Assembly: GCF_900110035.1 (NCBI RefSeq)
Contig: NZ_FOCF01000001.1
Span: forward strand, 124,001 to 188,000
Reading direction: 5' to 3'
Length of the DNA stretch: 64,000 bases
Origin: Sphingomonas gellani
GTDB lineage: Bacteria > Pseudomonadota > Alphaproteobacteria > Sphingomonadales > Sphingomonadaceae
The position numbers and the translations under genes were made by a program. Shown here piece by piece: positions 33,738 to 42,520 of the stretch (position 1 is the stretch's first letter; the number at the start of each line of letters is the position of its first letter). The notes under the pieces were generated by a model, which was given only the letters and a program-made list of their open reading frames with translations, made no database searches and was not told the origin of the DNA.

Positions 33738-34706
33738 ATGACCACCCATTCCACCCGCATGCTTGTTCTGGGCTCCGGCCCGGCCGGCCTGTCCGCCGCG
33801 ATCTATGGCGCGCGAGCGGGGATGCAGCCGATCGTCGTACAGGGCATTCAGCCCGGCGGGCAGCTGACGACCACAACGGACGTGGAGAATTACCCGGGCT
33901 TTCGCGAGGTGATCCAGGGGCCATGGCTGATGGAGGAAATGCAGGCGCAGGCGGAGCATGTCGGCGCGCGCATGATGTGGGACACTATCATCTCTGTCGA
34001 CCTGTCGACACGGCCGTTCCGGCTGATCGGCGATGGCGGTGACGTCTACGAGGGCGAGACACTGGTCATCGCGACGGGTGCCCAGGCCAAGTGGCTGGGC
34101 CTGCCGTCAGAAGAGGCGATGAAGGGGAAGGGCGTGTCCGCCTGCGCCACATGCGACGGATTCTTCTATCGCGGCAAGAAGGTGGCGGTGATCGGCGGCG
34201 GCAACACGGCGGTCGAAGAGGCGCTGTACCTGACCAACCATTCCCCCGACGTGACCCTGATCCACCGGCGCGATTCGCTGCGTGCCGAACGCATCCTGCA
34301 GGAGCGGTTGTTCGCGCATCCCGACATCACCGTGCTTTGGAACAAGGAGGTGCGGGAGTTCGTCGACGGCGGCGGCACCGCCGGGCTGGTCGCGCTGGAC
34401 CTGGAGGACACGCGGAGCGGGGAACATAGCCGCATCGACGTGGAGGGCGGCTTCGTCGCGATCGGCCATCACCCCGCGACCGAGCTGTTCCGCGGTCACC
34501 TGGCGCTGGACGACGATCATTACATCCAGGTCGAACCCGGAACCGCGCGGACCAGCGTGCCCGGCGTGTTCGCGTGCGGTGATGTGGCCGACAAGGTATA
34601 TCGTCAGGCGATCACCGCGGCAGGCACCGGCTGCATGGCGGCATTGGATGCGGAGCGCTTCCTGCAGGCGGTGGAGTTCGAGGAGATGAAGGAAGCGGCG
34701 GAATAG
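33738..34706 (+). CDS. trxB: Thioredoxin-disulfide reductase
   Basis: A 322-residue flavoprotein. The FAD site is GSGPAGLSAAIYGARAG, the redox pair is CATC (Cys136 and Cys139), the NADPH site is VIGGGNTAVEEALYL, and the C-terminal FAD region is GVFACGDVADKVYRQA. It reduces thioredoxin with NADPH. ATG 33738 is chosen from the standard N-terminus (THSTRMLVLGSGPAG). It is divergent from the molybdenum operon across about 130 bases that hold an imperfectly understood inverted repeat. Confidence 0.95.
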   Translation: MTTHSTRMLVLGSGPAGLSAAIYGARAGMQPIVVQGIQPGGQLTTTTDVENYPGFREVIQGPWLMEEMQAQAEHVGARMMWDTIISVDLSTRPFRLIGDGGDVYEGETLVIATGAQAKWLGLPSEEAMKGKGVSACATCDGFFYRGKKVAVIGGGNTAVEEALYLTNHSPDVTLIHRRDSLRAERILQERLFAHPDITVLWNKEVREFVDGGGTAGLVALDLEDTRSGEHSRIDVEGGFVAIGHHPATELFRGHLALDDDHYIQVEPGTARTSVPGVFACGDVADKVYRQAITAAGTGCMAALDAERFLQAVEFEEMKEAAE

Positions 34707-34710
34707 GAGC

Positions 34711-35496
34711 TCAGCCGAGCGCCTCGTACACCGCCGCTTCGAGCGCGGCGGTGTCGGGCGCATGCTGGAAGCTGTGAGAGGATGTGGCGACCTCCAACCA
34801 GTGCACCCGGTCGCGCAGGGCCGAAAAGGCGTGCTGCGTCCAGCAGGCGCGGAAACCAATCGCGGTCGCGTCTTCTCGCGCGAGAATGACCGTAACGGGG
34901 CCGGCGAAGGCCTGGAGGCCGGTCGCCATGCGGGTAGGTACATCCTGTGCTCGGGTATGAAACAGCTTGCGTAAGCCCCTGAACAGCCGGCGAAAGTCTA
35001 GGCGGCCGGTCACGGCGCGCTTCCACATCATCGGGTCGGTCAGCCGTTGACGATACCGGGCGCGGATCGCGGCCTGAGGCGGCAATCCGTCCGCGTCATC
35101 TCCGGTCCACGGGTTGGTCAGGATCAGCCCGCCGAGCGGAAGCGACGCGCCGAAACAGGCAAGCGCCGTCGCCGCGTCGCAATTGCCCAGCGCCAGAACG
35201 CGGGTCATCTGCGGCTGTTCGCGGCGGAAGGTGGCCAACGCCACTTCCATATCTGGCCGTGACGAGGCCCAGCCTTGGTTTGTCCCTTCCGAGTCACCGA
35301 CGCCACGCCGGTCGAAGCGGAACACGGCGATCCCGCGCGCGGCGAGACGTGCCGCCAGCATCGCCATGCCGCGATGCGTTCCCCACCGCACTTCATTGCC
35401 GCCGGACACGATCAGCAGGCCGGTCGGACCAACCGCGGGATCGAGCGAGCCGACCAGCCGGTCGCCGCCGCAGTCGAAGGTGACAGGCCGCCTCAC
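34711..35496 (-). CDS. Exosortase A system-associated hydrolase 1
   Basis: A 261-residue alpha/beta-hydrolase-like protein. GLLIVSGGNEVRWGTHRG near residues 26-44 and VFRFDRRGVGDSEG near 58-71 are hallmarks of the hydrolase that accompanies exosortase-A loci. The nucleophile elbow position reads LALGNCDAAT, where Cys/Asp replace the usual Ser, so catalysis may differ. The GTG start overlaps the preceding hydrolase gene by 4 bases. The substrate is unknown. It is the last gene of the minus-strand arm of the exosortase locus. Confidence 0.85.
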   Translation of the reverse strand: MRRPVTFDCGGDRLVGSLDPAVGPTGLLIVSGGNEVRWGTHRGMAMLAARLAARGIAVFRFDRRGVGDSEGTNQGWASSRPDMEVALATFRREQPQMTRVLALGNCDAATALACFGASLPLGGLILTNPWTGDDADGLPPQAAIRARYRQRLTDPMMWKRAVTGRLDFRRLFRGLRKLFHTRAQDVPTRMATGLQAFAGPVTVILAREDATAIGFRACWTQHAFSALRDRVHWLEVATSSHSFQHAPDTAALEAAVYEALG

Positions 35497-36161
35497 ATCA
35501 AAATCCAGCGCACGATGTCGTCGCTGATGGCTTGCGCCAGCACGGGGTCGTTGCGTGGTTCGCTATGGCGCCAGACCGGCGATCCCGGCAGGGTTCCGTC
35601 CGCACGACCCGCTCCGTTGGCGAGCCGCAGGGTACGCGCGTTGTGCTTCGCTGGCTCAGCCTCGCGCAAGTCCTCCAGCAGACCGGGCGCGACCGCATTG
35701 CCCGCGACGGCCAAGGATGGCGCGTCCGCGCCCTGACCGGCGATGCGCCGCCACTCGCGCAGCAAGGACGCTCCATCCTGCGGCGACAGGTGCCACCGTC
35801 CGGCAAGTGTCGCGGCCCGATCGATCAACGCGCCGCTCCGGATCGCAACGCCATGCACACCCGGCCGGGTCGCGGCGGCGGCGGCAAAGGCGTCCTGCAT
35901 ATTGGCCAGCCGCATCTCTTCGGTCGACGTCATGCTTTCGCCGGTGCCGGGAAGATCCGGCAGCAGGCCGCCGATGCCACGATCCGTCAGCAGGCGCAGG
36001 ACCGATACGGCCAGGCTGCGTGTGCGGTTGCCCTCTTCCAGTAGCGGCAGCGCGACGATCACTGCCGGCCCATGATCCGGGCCGAAGCGCAACACCGCCT
36101 CCCGCCCTCCGCGCCAGTCATAGCTGTCGATGCGAAGCCTGTTGTCGGCATGGCCGGTCAT
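35493..36161 (-). CDS. Exosortase A system-associated hydrolase 2
   Basis: A 222-residue alpha/beta-hydrolase-like protein, companion of the previous gene. VIVALPLLEEGNRTRSLA (about 34-51) and GGLLPDLPGTGES are typical of this exosortase-linked group. The elbow reads VAIRSGALI, so a classical GxSxG is not obvious. It follows the acyl carrier protein gene by 15 bases and overlaps hydrolase 1. A role in making an acylated precursor is suggested only by the company of ACP and acyl-CoA ligase genes. Confidence 0.8.
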   Translation of the reverse strand: MTGHADNRLRIDSYDWRGGREAVLRFGPDHGPAVIVALPLLEEGNRTRSLAVSVLRLLTDRGIGGLLPDLPGTGESMTSTEEMRLANMQDAFAAAAATRPGVHGVAIRSGALIDRAATLAGRWHLSPQDGASLLREWRRIAGQGADAPSLAVAGNAVAPGLLEDLREAEPAKHNARTLRLANGAGRADGTLPGSPVWRHSEPRNDPVLAQAISDDIVRWILM

Positions 36162-36176
36162 GTCCGGCCGATCGCC

Positions 36177-36449
36177 TTACGTCAGGCTCTTGGCGGCAAC
36201 GAACGCGACCAGGCTGCCGAAGCTTTCCAGCATGTCGCCATCGACCTCGTCATCCTCGATCAGGATGCCCAGCCGATCCTCCAACTCGGTCAGCACTCCC
36301 GCGACCGCCATGGAATCCAGTTCGGGCATCGCACCGAACAGCGGTGTGACATCCGTCATCGCGGCCGCCCGTTCGGGGAACAGGCCCAGCACATCGGCAA
36401 GCACGCCGCGCACGGCCGCCTCAACCTCGTTGCTGCCCTCGAAGATCAA
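36177..36449 (-). CDS. Acyl carrier protein of the exosortase A locus
   Basis: About 90 residues. The phosphopantetheine attachment site is ELDSMAV with Ser46, surrounded by the four-helix ACP pattern (VRGVLADVLGL, VLTELEDRLGILIEDDEV). No ATG fits this frame. TTG 36449 is my choice and GTG 36464 is the alternative, both with weak ribosome-binding sites. It is divergent from the acyl-CoA ligase of the same locus, and the two may activate and carry one acyl group. Confidence 0.8.
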   Translation of the reverse strand: MIFEGSNEVEAAVRGVLADVLGLFPERAAAMTDVTPLFGAMPELDSMAVAGVLTELEDRLGILIEDDEVDGDMLESFGSLVAFVAAKSLT

Positions 36450-36536
36450 CGTCGATGCCCCCACACCCCATGAACGATGCGTCGCGATAATCTGTGGGGG
36501 TGAATTCGGCAACGGTGCCGGGCTACACAGGGCGGC

Positions 36537-38039
36537 ATGATCCCGCTCGATCCCGTTCCCCGGCCGCTCGACCACCTGTTGCTCCGCGGCCGGCCGGAGG
36601 ATGTCGCGTTGATCGAGCGCGATGATGTGCTGACCTTCGCGCAGGCGGAGCAAGCAGTCGCGCGCCTCGCGGGCTGGCTGTCCACGTTGGCGGAGCCGGG
36701 CGCCAGGATTGCCAGTTGGCTGCCGAAAACACGAACCGCCTGCCTGCTGCCGCTCGCGGCGGCGCGGGCGGGGATGGCGCATGTGCCGATCAACCCGGCG
36801 CTGCGCCGGGCGCAGGTGGCGCATATCCTGGCCGACAGCGACGCGGTGGCGTTGCTGACCCAGCCGGCGCGCGCCGCGACGCTGGAGGCGGGCGATGTGC
36901 CGGCGGGAGCGTCCGTCTACGAGGCGGCGGGAGAGGGCGACGCCTTGCCGCCGTCCGATGCTGACCCACGGGACCTGGCCGCGTTGCTTTACACATCCGG
37001 TTCTACCGGGCGGCCCAAGGGGGTGATGTTGAGCCACGCCAATCTGTGGCTCGGTGCGATCTCGGTTGCGAATTATCTGAAACTCGACCAGGACGATCGG
37101 GTGCTCGCGGTTCTGCCGCTCAGCTTCGATTATGGGCAGAACCAGCTCCTCTCGACATGGGCGGCCGGTGCGGCGGTGGCGCCGCTCGACTATCTCACCG
37201 CGCGCGATGTGGTGAAGGCGGTCGAGCGGGTCGGCGCGACCACGCTGGCGGGGGTGCCTCCTTTGTGGGTGCAGTTGCTGGACGCGGAATGGCCGGACGC
37301 GGCGATCCGTCCGCTGCGCCGCCTGACCAATTCGGGCGGGGCGCTGGGGACCCGGCTGGTGCGCGAGCTTCGCGGTCGCTTTCCGGCGGCGGAGTTGTAC
37401 GCGATGTACGGCCTGACCGAGGCGTTCCGATCGACCTTTCTCGACCCGGTGCTGGTCGACGTCCACCCAGACGCTGTCGGCACCGCCATTCCTTTCGCGG
37501 AGGTAATGGTGGTGCGTCCCGACGGGACACGGGCGGACCGCGGCGAGCCGGGGGAGCTGGTCCATGCCGGTCCTCTGGTGGCGCAAGGATATTGGCGCGA
37601 TCCGGAACGTACCGGCCTGCGCTTCCGTCCCGCACCCGAATGGTCGTCGGCCGGCGGCGTCGCCGTGTGGTCGGGGGACACGATGGTGGAGGGGCAGGAC
37701 GGCCTGCTCCGCTTCGTCGGTCGTGACGACGAGATGATAAAGTCCGCCGGCAACCGCATCAGCCCCGCCGAGATCGAGGAGGCGGTGCTGGACGGTGCAG
37801 AGGCGCGCGAGGCGGTGGCGGTCGGCGTGCCGGACGACCGGTTGGGGCAGGCGATCGCGGTCGCAGTGGCCGGCAACCCGGCTGGCGAGGCGGCCCTGCG
37901 CGCGCGGTTGAAGGCGGTGCTGCCCAGCTTTCAGCAGCCGGCACGCTATCTGTGGCTGGACGCGCTGCCCCGGAACGCCAATGGCAAGCTGGACCGGGCC
38001 GCATTGACCCGGACCTTGCGCGGGGAGGGTGGCGTATGA
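36537..38039 (+). CDS. Acyl-CoA ligase (AMP-forming), exosortase A system-associated
   Basis: A 500-residue member of the ANL superfamily. Motif A3 is LLYTSGSTGRPKGVMLSH near residues 150-167, motif A5 is YAMYGLTEAF, and the C-terminal hinge is FVGRDDEMIKSAGNRISP, ending with the catalytic lysine in NANGKLDR. It should activate a carboxylic acid with ATP and pass it to CoA or to the nearby ACP. It starts the plus-strand arm of the exosortase locus and overlaps the PLP decarboxylase gene by 4 bases. Confidence 0.9.
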   Translation: MIPLDPVPRPLDHLLLRGRPEDVALIERDDVLTFAQAEQAVARLAGWLSTLAEPGARIASWLPKTRTACLLPLAAARAGMAHVPINPALRRAQVAHILADSDAVALLTQPARAATLEAGDVPAGASVYEAAGEGDALPPSDADPRDLAALLYTSGSTGRPKGVMLSHANLWLGAISVANYLKLDQDDRVLAVLPLSFDYGQNQLLSTWAAGAAVAPLDYLTARDVVKAVERVGATTLAGVPPLWVQLLDAEWPDAAIRPLRRLTNSGGALGTRLVRELRGRFPAAELYAMYGLTEAFRSTFLDPVLVDVHPDAVGTAIPFAEVMVVRPDGTRADRGEPGELVHAGPLVAQGYWRDPERTGLRFRPAPEWSSAGGVAVWSGDTMVEGQDGLLRFVGRDDEMIKSAGNRISPAEIEEAVLDGAEAREAVAVGVPDDRLGQAIAVAVAGNPAGEAALRARLKAVLPSFQQPARYLWLDALPRNANGKLDRAALTRTLRGEGGV

Positions 38040-39253
38040 AGCCGATGGGGCCGCTGCCGCCCGAGTTCGCCGACCAAAGGGACGTGCTGGTCATCGCCGG
38101 GCGTGAAGCGCCGGCATGGGCCGAGGATCACGGCACGCCGGTGTTCGTGATCGATCGCGCGATCGTCGCGGCACGCGTGGCGCGTTTCCGCACCGCGTTT
38201 CCGAATGTCGACCTGCATTACGCGATCAAGGCCAATCCGTTGCCCGCTTTGCTCGACGCGGTCGCGCCGCTGGTCGATGGCCTAGACGTCGCATCTGGCG
38301 GCGAGCTGGAGCGGGCGGTTCGGGTCAAGCCGGCCGACGCGATCAGCTTCGCCGGGCCCGGCAAACGCGACGCGGAGCTCGCTGCGGCAATCCGGTCCGG
38401 CGTGATTCTGAACCTGGAGTCTGAGGGCGAGGCGGCGCGCGCGCTGTCGCTGGGGCAAGCGATCGGGGTGCGGCCTAGGGTGGCGGTGCGGGTCAATCCC
38501 GACCTGGAACTGCGCGGGTCCGGCATGCGGATGGGTGGCCGCCCCTCGCCTTTCGGTGTCGATGCCGATCGCGCCGCCGCGCTGGTCCGCGTGCTGGTCG
38601 CGGCGGGCGCCGACTGGCGCGGCTTTCACGTCTATGCCGGAAGCCAGGCCTTGTCGGCCGACGCGTTGATCGAGGCTCAGGCGGCGACCCTGGCGCTGAC
38701 CGCGTGCCTGTCGGAGGAGGCGGGCGCCGCGCCGCCGCTGGTCAATCTGGGCGGCGGGTTCGGGGTGCCGTACTTTTCCGGCGACGTGGCGTTGGACGTC
38801 GAGGCGGTCGGAGAAGGGCTGGCCGGTGCGCTTGCGTCGCGACCGGCGGTTCTTGCGGACACGCGGTTCGCCATAGAGCTCGGACGCTGGCTGGTGGCGG
38901 AGGCCGGCGTGTACCTGACCCGCGTGGTGGATCGGAAGCGGAGCGGGGGCGAGACGTTCCTGATCGTCGATGGCGGATTGCATCATCAGCTCGCCGCAAC
39001 CGGCAATTTCGGCACGGTGGTCCGGCGTAACTATCCGCTGGCCGTGGCGACGCGGATCGGTAGCGAGACAGTAGAGGAGGTGTCCGTGGTCGGCCCGCTC
39101 TGCACGCCGCTGGACCGGCTGGGCGATCATGTCGGCCTGCCGCATGCCGAACCGGGCGACCTGATCGCCGTGTTCCTGGCCGGCGCCTATGGCGCGACAG
39201 CCAGTCCGACCGCGTTCCTGGGCCACCCCGCCGCCGCGGAGGTCGTCGCCTGA
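38036..39253 (+). CDS. PLP-dependent decarboxylase, exosortase A system-associated
   Basis: A 405-residue fold-III decarboxylase related to LysA. The PLP lysine is Lys65 in HYAIKANP. The phosphate loop is LGGGFGVPYF, and the conserved GPLCTPLDRLG (Cys loop) and AGAYG occur near the C-terminus. It probably removes the carboxyl group of a basic or diamino acid for the exopolysaccharide or its modification; the substrate is not known. ATG 38036 overlaps the ligase stop. Confidence 0.9.
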   Translation: MKPMGPLPPEFADQRDVLVIAGREAPAWAEDHGTPVFVIDRAIVAARVARFRTAFPNVDLHYAIKANPLPALLDAVAPLVDGLDVASGGELERAVRVKPADAISFAGPGKRDAELAAAIRSGVILNLESEGEAARALSLGQAIGVRPRVAVRVNPDLELRGSGMRMGGRPSPFGVDADRAAALVRVLVAAGADWRGFHVYAGSQALSADALIEAQAATLALTACLSEEAGAAPPLVNLGGGFGVPYFSGDVALDVEAVGEGLAGALASRPAVLADTRFAIELGRWLVAEAGVYLTRVVDRKRSGGETFLIVDGGLHHQLAATGNFGTVVRRNYPLAVATRIGSETVEEVSVVGPLCTPLDRLGDHVGLPHAEPGDLIAVFLAGAYGATASPTAFLGHPAAAEVVA

Positions 39254-39358
39254 CGCGGGCGGTCGCTCACGCCTAACGGTATCTTCACCTCTTCTCCGTA
39301 TCGCAAATGGTCGAAGCCGCGTGTCCCCCGTGACATGCCGCGAGGAGATTTTTCGGCC

Positions 39359-40000
39359 ATGCGTCCCGTTTCCCGATCGTTCCTCACTCTCGGCCTCGCC
39401 GCCTTTGCGCTGTCGGCCTGTGCCGGCAGCGGGACGGCACGGCCCGAACTGCCCTCCGCCGGCTATGTCGCCACCAAGGAGCAGCCGGGTGAGGAATATG
39501 TGATCGGGCCGCTGGATCAGCTCAACATCTTCGTGTGGCGCAACCCGGAGCTGTCGGCGAAGGTGCAGGTCCGACCCGACGGGCGCATCACCACGCCGCT
39601 GATCAACGACATGCCCGCCGTCGGCAAGACGCCCGCGATGCTCGCCGACGACATGAAGGCGGCGCTGTCCGAATATGTGAACAAGCCGATCGTGTCGGTG
39701 ATCGTGGAGAACTTCTCCGGCACCTATTCGCAGCAGGTGCGCGTCGTCGGCGCGACGGAAAAGCCCGCATCGATCCCGTACCGCGCCAACATGACGCTGC
39801 TCGACGCGATGATCGCGGTCGGCGGCCTGTCGCAATATGCCGCCGGTAACAAGGCGAAGCTGGTTCGGTACGACCGCGATACGGGCAAGCAGAAGGAATA
39901 CGCCCTGCAGATCTCGCGCCTGCTGAAGCGGGGCGATTCGTCGGCCAATGTGAAGCTGGAACCGGGCGACGTCATCATCATCCCAGAGTCGATGTTCTGA
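39359..40000 (+). CDS. XrtA-system polysaccharide export lipoprotein (Wza/OPX family)
   Basis: About 213 residues. A lipoprotein signal ends in LSAC. The PES domain follows (YVIGPLDQLNIFVWRNPELS, then VQVRPDGRITTPL) and a SLBB domain (VRVVGATEKPASIPYR), ending in DVIIIPESMF. It is the outer-membrane export channel partner for the chain-length protein next door. ATG 39359 gives a compact signal peptide; ATG 39335 is in frame and would add eight residues. It lies after a 105-base gap that may hold its own promoter. Confidence 0.9.
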   Translation: MRPVSRSFLTLGLAAFALSACAGSGTARPELPSAGYVATKEQPGEEYVIGPLDQLNIFVWRNPELSAKVQVRPDGRITTPLINDMPAVGKTPAMLADDMKAALSEYVNKPIVSVIVENFSGTYSQQVRVVGATEKPASIPYRANMTLLDAMIAVGGLSQYAAGNKAKLVRYDRDTGKQKEYALQISRLLKRGDSSANVKLEPGDVIIIPESMF

Positions 40001-40010
40001 GGCGCGCTCG

Positions 40011-41516
40011 GTGAACGGTATCTACGACGAAGCGCGCATCGCGATCCACGCGGTCTGGAACCGGCGCTGGCTGGCGCTGGTCATCGCCTGGATCACGTGC
40101 GTGCTGGGCTGGCTGGTGGTGTCCCAGATGCCCAGCCGGTACGAGTCGCAGGCGCGGGTGCTGGTGCAGATGGACTCGCTGCTGCCCGGCCTCGGCGGCA
40201 CGTCGGACCCGCAGCGCGACATCGACACCGTGCGTCAGACGCTGGTATCGGCGGTGAACCTGGAAAAGGTGGTGCGCGGCACCGACCTGGCCAACACCGT
40301 GTCCACCGACCGTGATGTCGCCGACCGGGTCGCCGGGCTTGCGAAGCAGATCAAGGTCGACGCGCAGCAACAGAACATGTTCGCCATCACCACCACCGCC
40401 AGCAGCCCCAGGCTGGCGCAGCAGGTGACGCAGAAGCTGATCGACATCTTCGTCGAACAGAATCTGGCCGGCGACCGGCGGAGCAATGCGCAGTCGCTTC
40501 GCTTCCTCGACCAGCAACTGGCGCAGCGCCAGCAGCAGCTGGCCGATGCGGAGGGGAAGCGGGCCGATTTCCAGAACCGCTATCTCGGCAGCCTGCCGGG
40601 GGCCGGGTCGGTCGGTGATCGCATGGGCGCGGCGCGTTCACAGATGTCGCAGGTCGACGGCGACCTTGCCGCCGCGCAGTCCAGCCTGGCGGCCGTGCAG
40701 GGCCAGATGGCGGGAACGCCGGCAACGGTGGCGGGCGTCGGTGGCGTCGCGGGGGGACCCGCTCGCGCCCGGCTGGCGGCGATCCAGGGGCAGATCGCCG
40801 ATGCGCGTGCGCGCGGCTATACCGACAACCATCCCGACGTGGTCGCGCTGCGCAGCCAGCTTGCCGCCGCCGCCGCCGCCGCGAAGGCGGAGCCGGCGGG
40901 CGTCGCAGGCGGCGGTACGCCGAACCCGCTGTACACGTCGCTCCAGTCCATGGTCGCGGACAAGCAGAGCCAGGTCGCGGGCCTGAAGATCCGCAAGGCG
41001 CAGTTGCAGGGCGATCTGGACCAGCTCAACGCCAAACTGGCCGGCGACCCCGCGGTGGCGGCGGAGCAGGGCCAGATCGAGCGCGATTATCAGGTCCTGA
41101 AGGACCAGTACGACCAGTTGCTCACCCAGCGTGAGCAGATCGCCCTTCGCGGCCAGGCGCAGAGCCAGACCGACAGGGTCCGCTTCTCCGTGATCGACAA
41201 ACCGACGCTGCCGCGTGCCCCGGCTGCGCCCAACCGCTTCCTGCTGCTGACCGGCGTTCTGATCGCGGGCCTTGGCGCCGGGCTGGGCGGAGCCTTCGCG
41301 ATGGGTAAGCTGCGCACCACATTTGCCACCAAGGAGCGGCTGGAGCGCGCCTCCGGGCTACCGGTGATCGGCGCGATCGGAGAGGTGCTGACGCGGCAGC
41401 AGTCGGAGGACCGGGCGCGTCGCATGAAGATGTTCCTGGGCGGCACGGCTGCGCTCGCCGCCGCTTATGTGCTGCTGCTCGGGGTCGAACTGCTGCAACG
41501 GGGAGTGGCGGCATGA
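40011..41516 (+). CDS. XrtA-system chain-length determinant protein (Wzz/GumC type)
   Basis: A 501-residue inner-membrane co-polymerase. Membrane helices lie near residues 20-38 and 415-435, with a second C-terminal helix around 475-495. Between them is a long coiled-coil region rich in Gln and Ala (DQQLAQRQQQLADAEGKR). It sets polysaccharide length and bridges to the export lipoprotein. The GTG start is 10 bases after the export gene, and the end overlaps the kinase gene by 4 bases. Confidence 0.9.
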   Translation: MNGIYDEARIAIHAVWNRRWLALVIAWITCVLGWLVVSQMPSRYESQARVLVQMDSLLPGLGGTSDPQRDIDTVRQTLVSAVNLEKVVRGTDLANTVSTDRDVADRVAGLAKQIKVDAQQQNMFAITTTASSPRLAQQVTQKLIDIFVEQNLAGDRRSNAQSLRFLDQQLAQRQQQLADAEGKRADFQNRYLGSLPGAGSVGDRMGAARSQMSQVDGDLAAAQSSLAAVQGQMAGTPATVAGVGGVAGGPARARLAAIQGQIADARARGYTDNHPDVVALRSQLAAAAAAAKAEPAGVAGGGTPNPLYTSLQSMVADKQSQVAGLKIRKAQLQGDLDQLNAKLAGDPAVAAEQGQIERDYQVLKDQYDQLLTQREQIALRGQAQSQTDRVRFSVIDKPTLPRAPAAPNRFLLLTGVLIAGLGAGLGGAFAMGKLRTTFATKERLERASGLPVIGAIGEVLTRQQSEDRARRMKMFLGGTAALAAAYVLLLGVELLQRGVAA

Positions 41517-42520
41517 GGAACGCGCGAAGCGATCACCCGGTCAGGGCCGGAACGTCGCTGCTCGAAAGGGCGGCGGATACCTACGACTTCGGACGCATGT
41601 TTCGGCCCGCGATGCCGAAGCGGTCTTCGTCGGAGGTCCCGACCGAAGGCCAAGGCATAGCGGACGATCTGGTGGAACAGGCCGCCATGCCGGTGTTCGA
41701 CGAGATGGAGTCCGACTTCGCGCCGCATTTCGGCCCGGCGGACGGGTTTGGCCATGGTTCTGCGCCAGAACAGGGAGTCGGCGATGTCGCCCCGATCGAC
41801 CGGCTGATGCTGGCGCAATCGGGCATGATCGTGCCCGGCGCGCCAGTCGGCCCGCTGGCGGAGGAGTTCCGGCTGGTGAAGCGCCAGTTGCTCGCCACCC
41901 GCGAGCGGGTCGTGGAAGGGGGCGCGGTCGACAAGGCGCGTTCCGTGCTGGTGTGCTCGGCCCGTCCGGCGGACGGCAAGACCTTCTGCGCGATCAATCT
42001 GGCGCTCAGCCTGGCCGCCGAGCGGGACCTGAAGGTGCTGCTGGTCGATGCGGATTTCGCGAAGCCAGATGTGATGCGCCAGCTGGGCCTGACCGAGGGG
42101 CCGGGCCTTCTCGACGCGCTGGCCGACGGTTCGCTCGATCCGGAGACGCTGGTGGTGCGCACGGATGTGCCGCATCTGTCGGTGCTGCCGGCAGGCGCGC
42201 GGACCGCGATGGACACCGAATTGCTCGCCTCCGCCCGCACCCGCGGGGTGATCGCGCGATTGCTGGAGGCGGATCCGGATCGGCTGCTGGTATTCGACTC
42301 ACCGCCGGCACTCGCCGCCAGCCCGGCGTCTGTGCTGGCGATGCTGGTCGGGCAGGTGATGCTGGTCGTGCGCGCGGACCGGACGCCGGAGTCCGAGGTT
42401 GGGCAGGCAGTCGGGTTGCTCGACGCGTGCGAGCACATCTCGCTGGTGCTGAACGCCGTGTCGTTCGTGTCCGGCAATGCGCGCTTCGGCAGCTATTACG
42501 GTCAGGACGACAGGCGGTGA
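41513..42520 (+). CDS. XrtA-associated tyrosine autokinase (CpsD/CapB type)
   Basis: A 335-residue cytoplasmic kinase domain that pairs with the separate chain-length protein. The Walker A-like loop ARPADGKTFCAINLALSLAA departs from the usual GExGKS start, and Walker A' is VLLVDADFAKPD. The C-terminus has SYYGQDD, a possible autophosphorylated tyrosine pair. The first 115 residues are variable and acidic. Phosphorylation cycles of such kinases regulate polymer export. It overlaps both neighbours. Confidence 0.85.
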   Translation: MRNARSDHPVRAGTSLLERAADTYDFGRMFRPAMPKRSSSEVPTEGQGIADDLVEQAAMPVFDEMESDFAPHFGPADGFGHGSAPEQGVGDVAPIDRLMLAQSGMIVPGAPVGPLAEEFRLVKRQLLATRERVVEGGAVDKARSVLVCSARPADGKTFCAINLALSLAAERDLKVLLVDADFAKPDVMRQLGLTEGPGLLDALADGSLDPETLVVRTDVPHLSVLPAGARTAMDTELLASARTRGVIARLLEADPDRLLVFDSPPALAASPASVLAMLVGQVMLVVRADRTPESEVGQAVGLLDACEHISLVLNAVSFVSGNARFGSYYGQDDRR

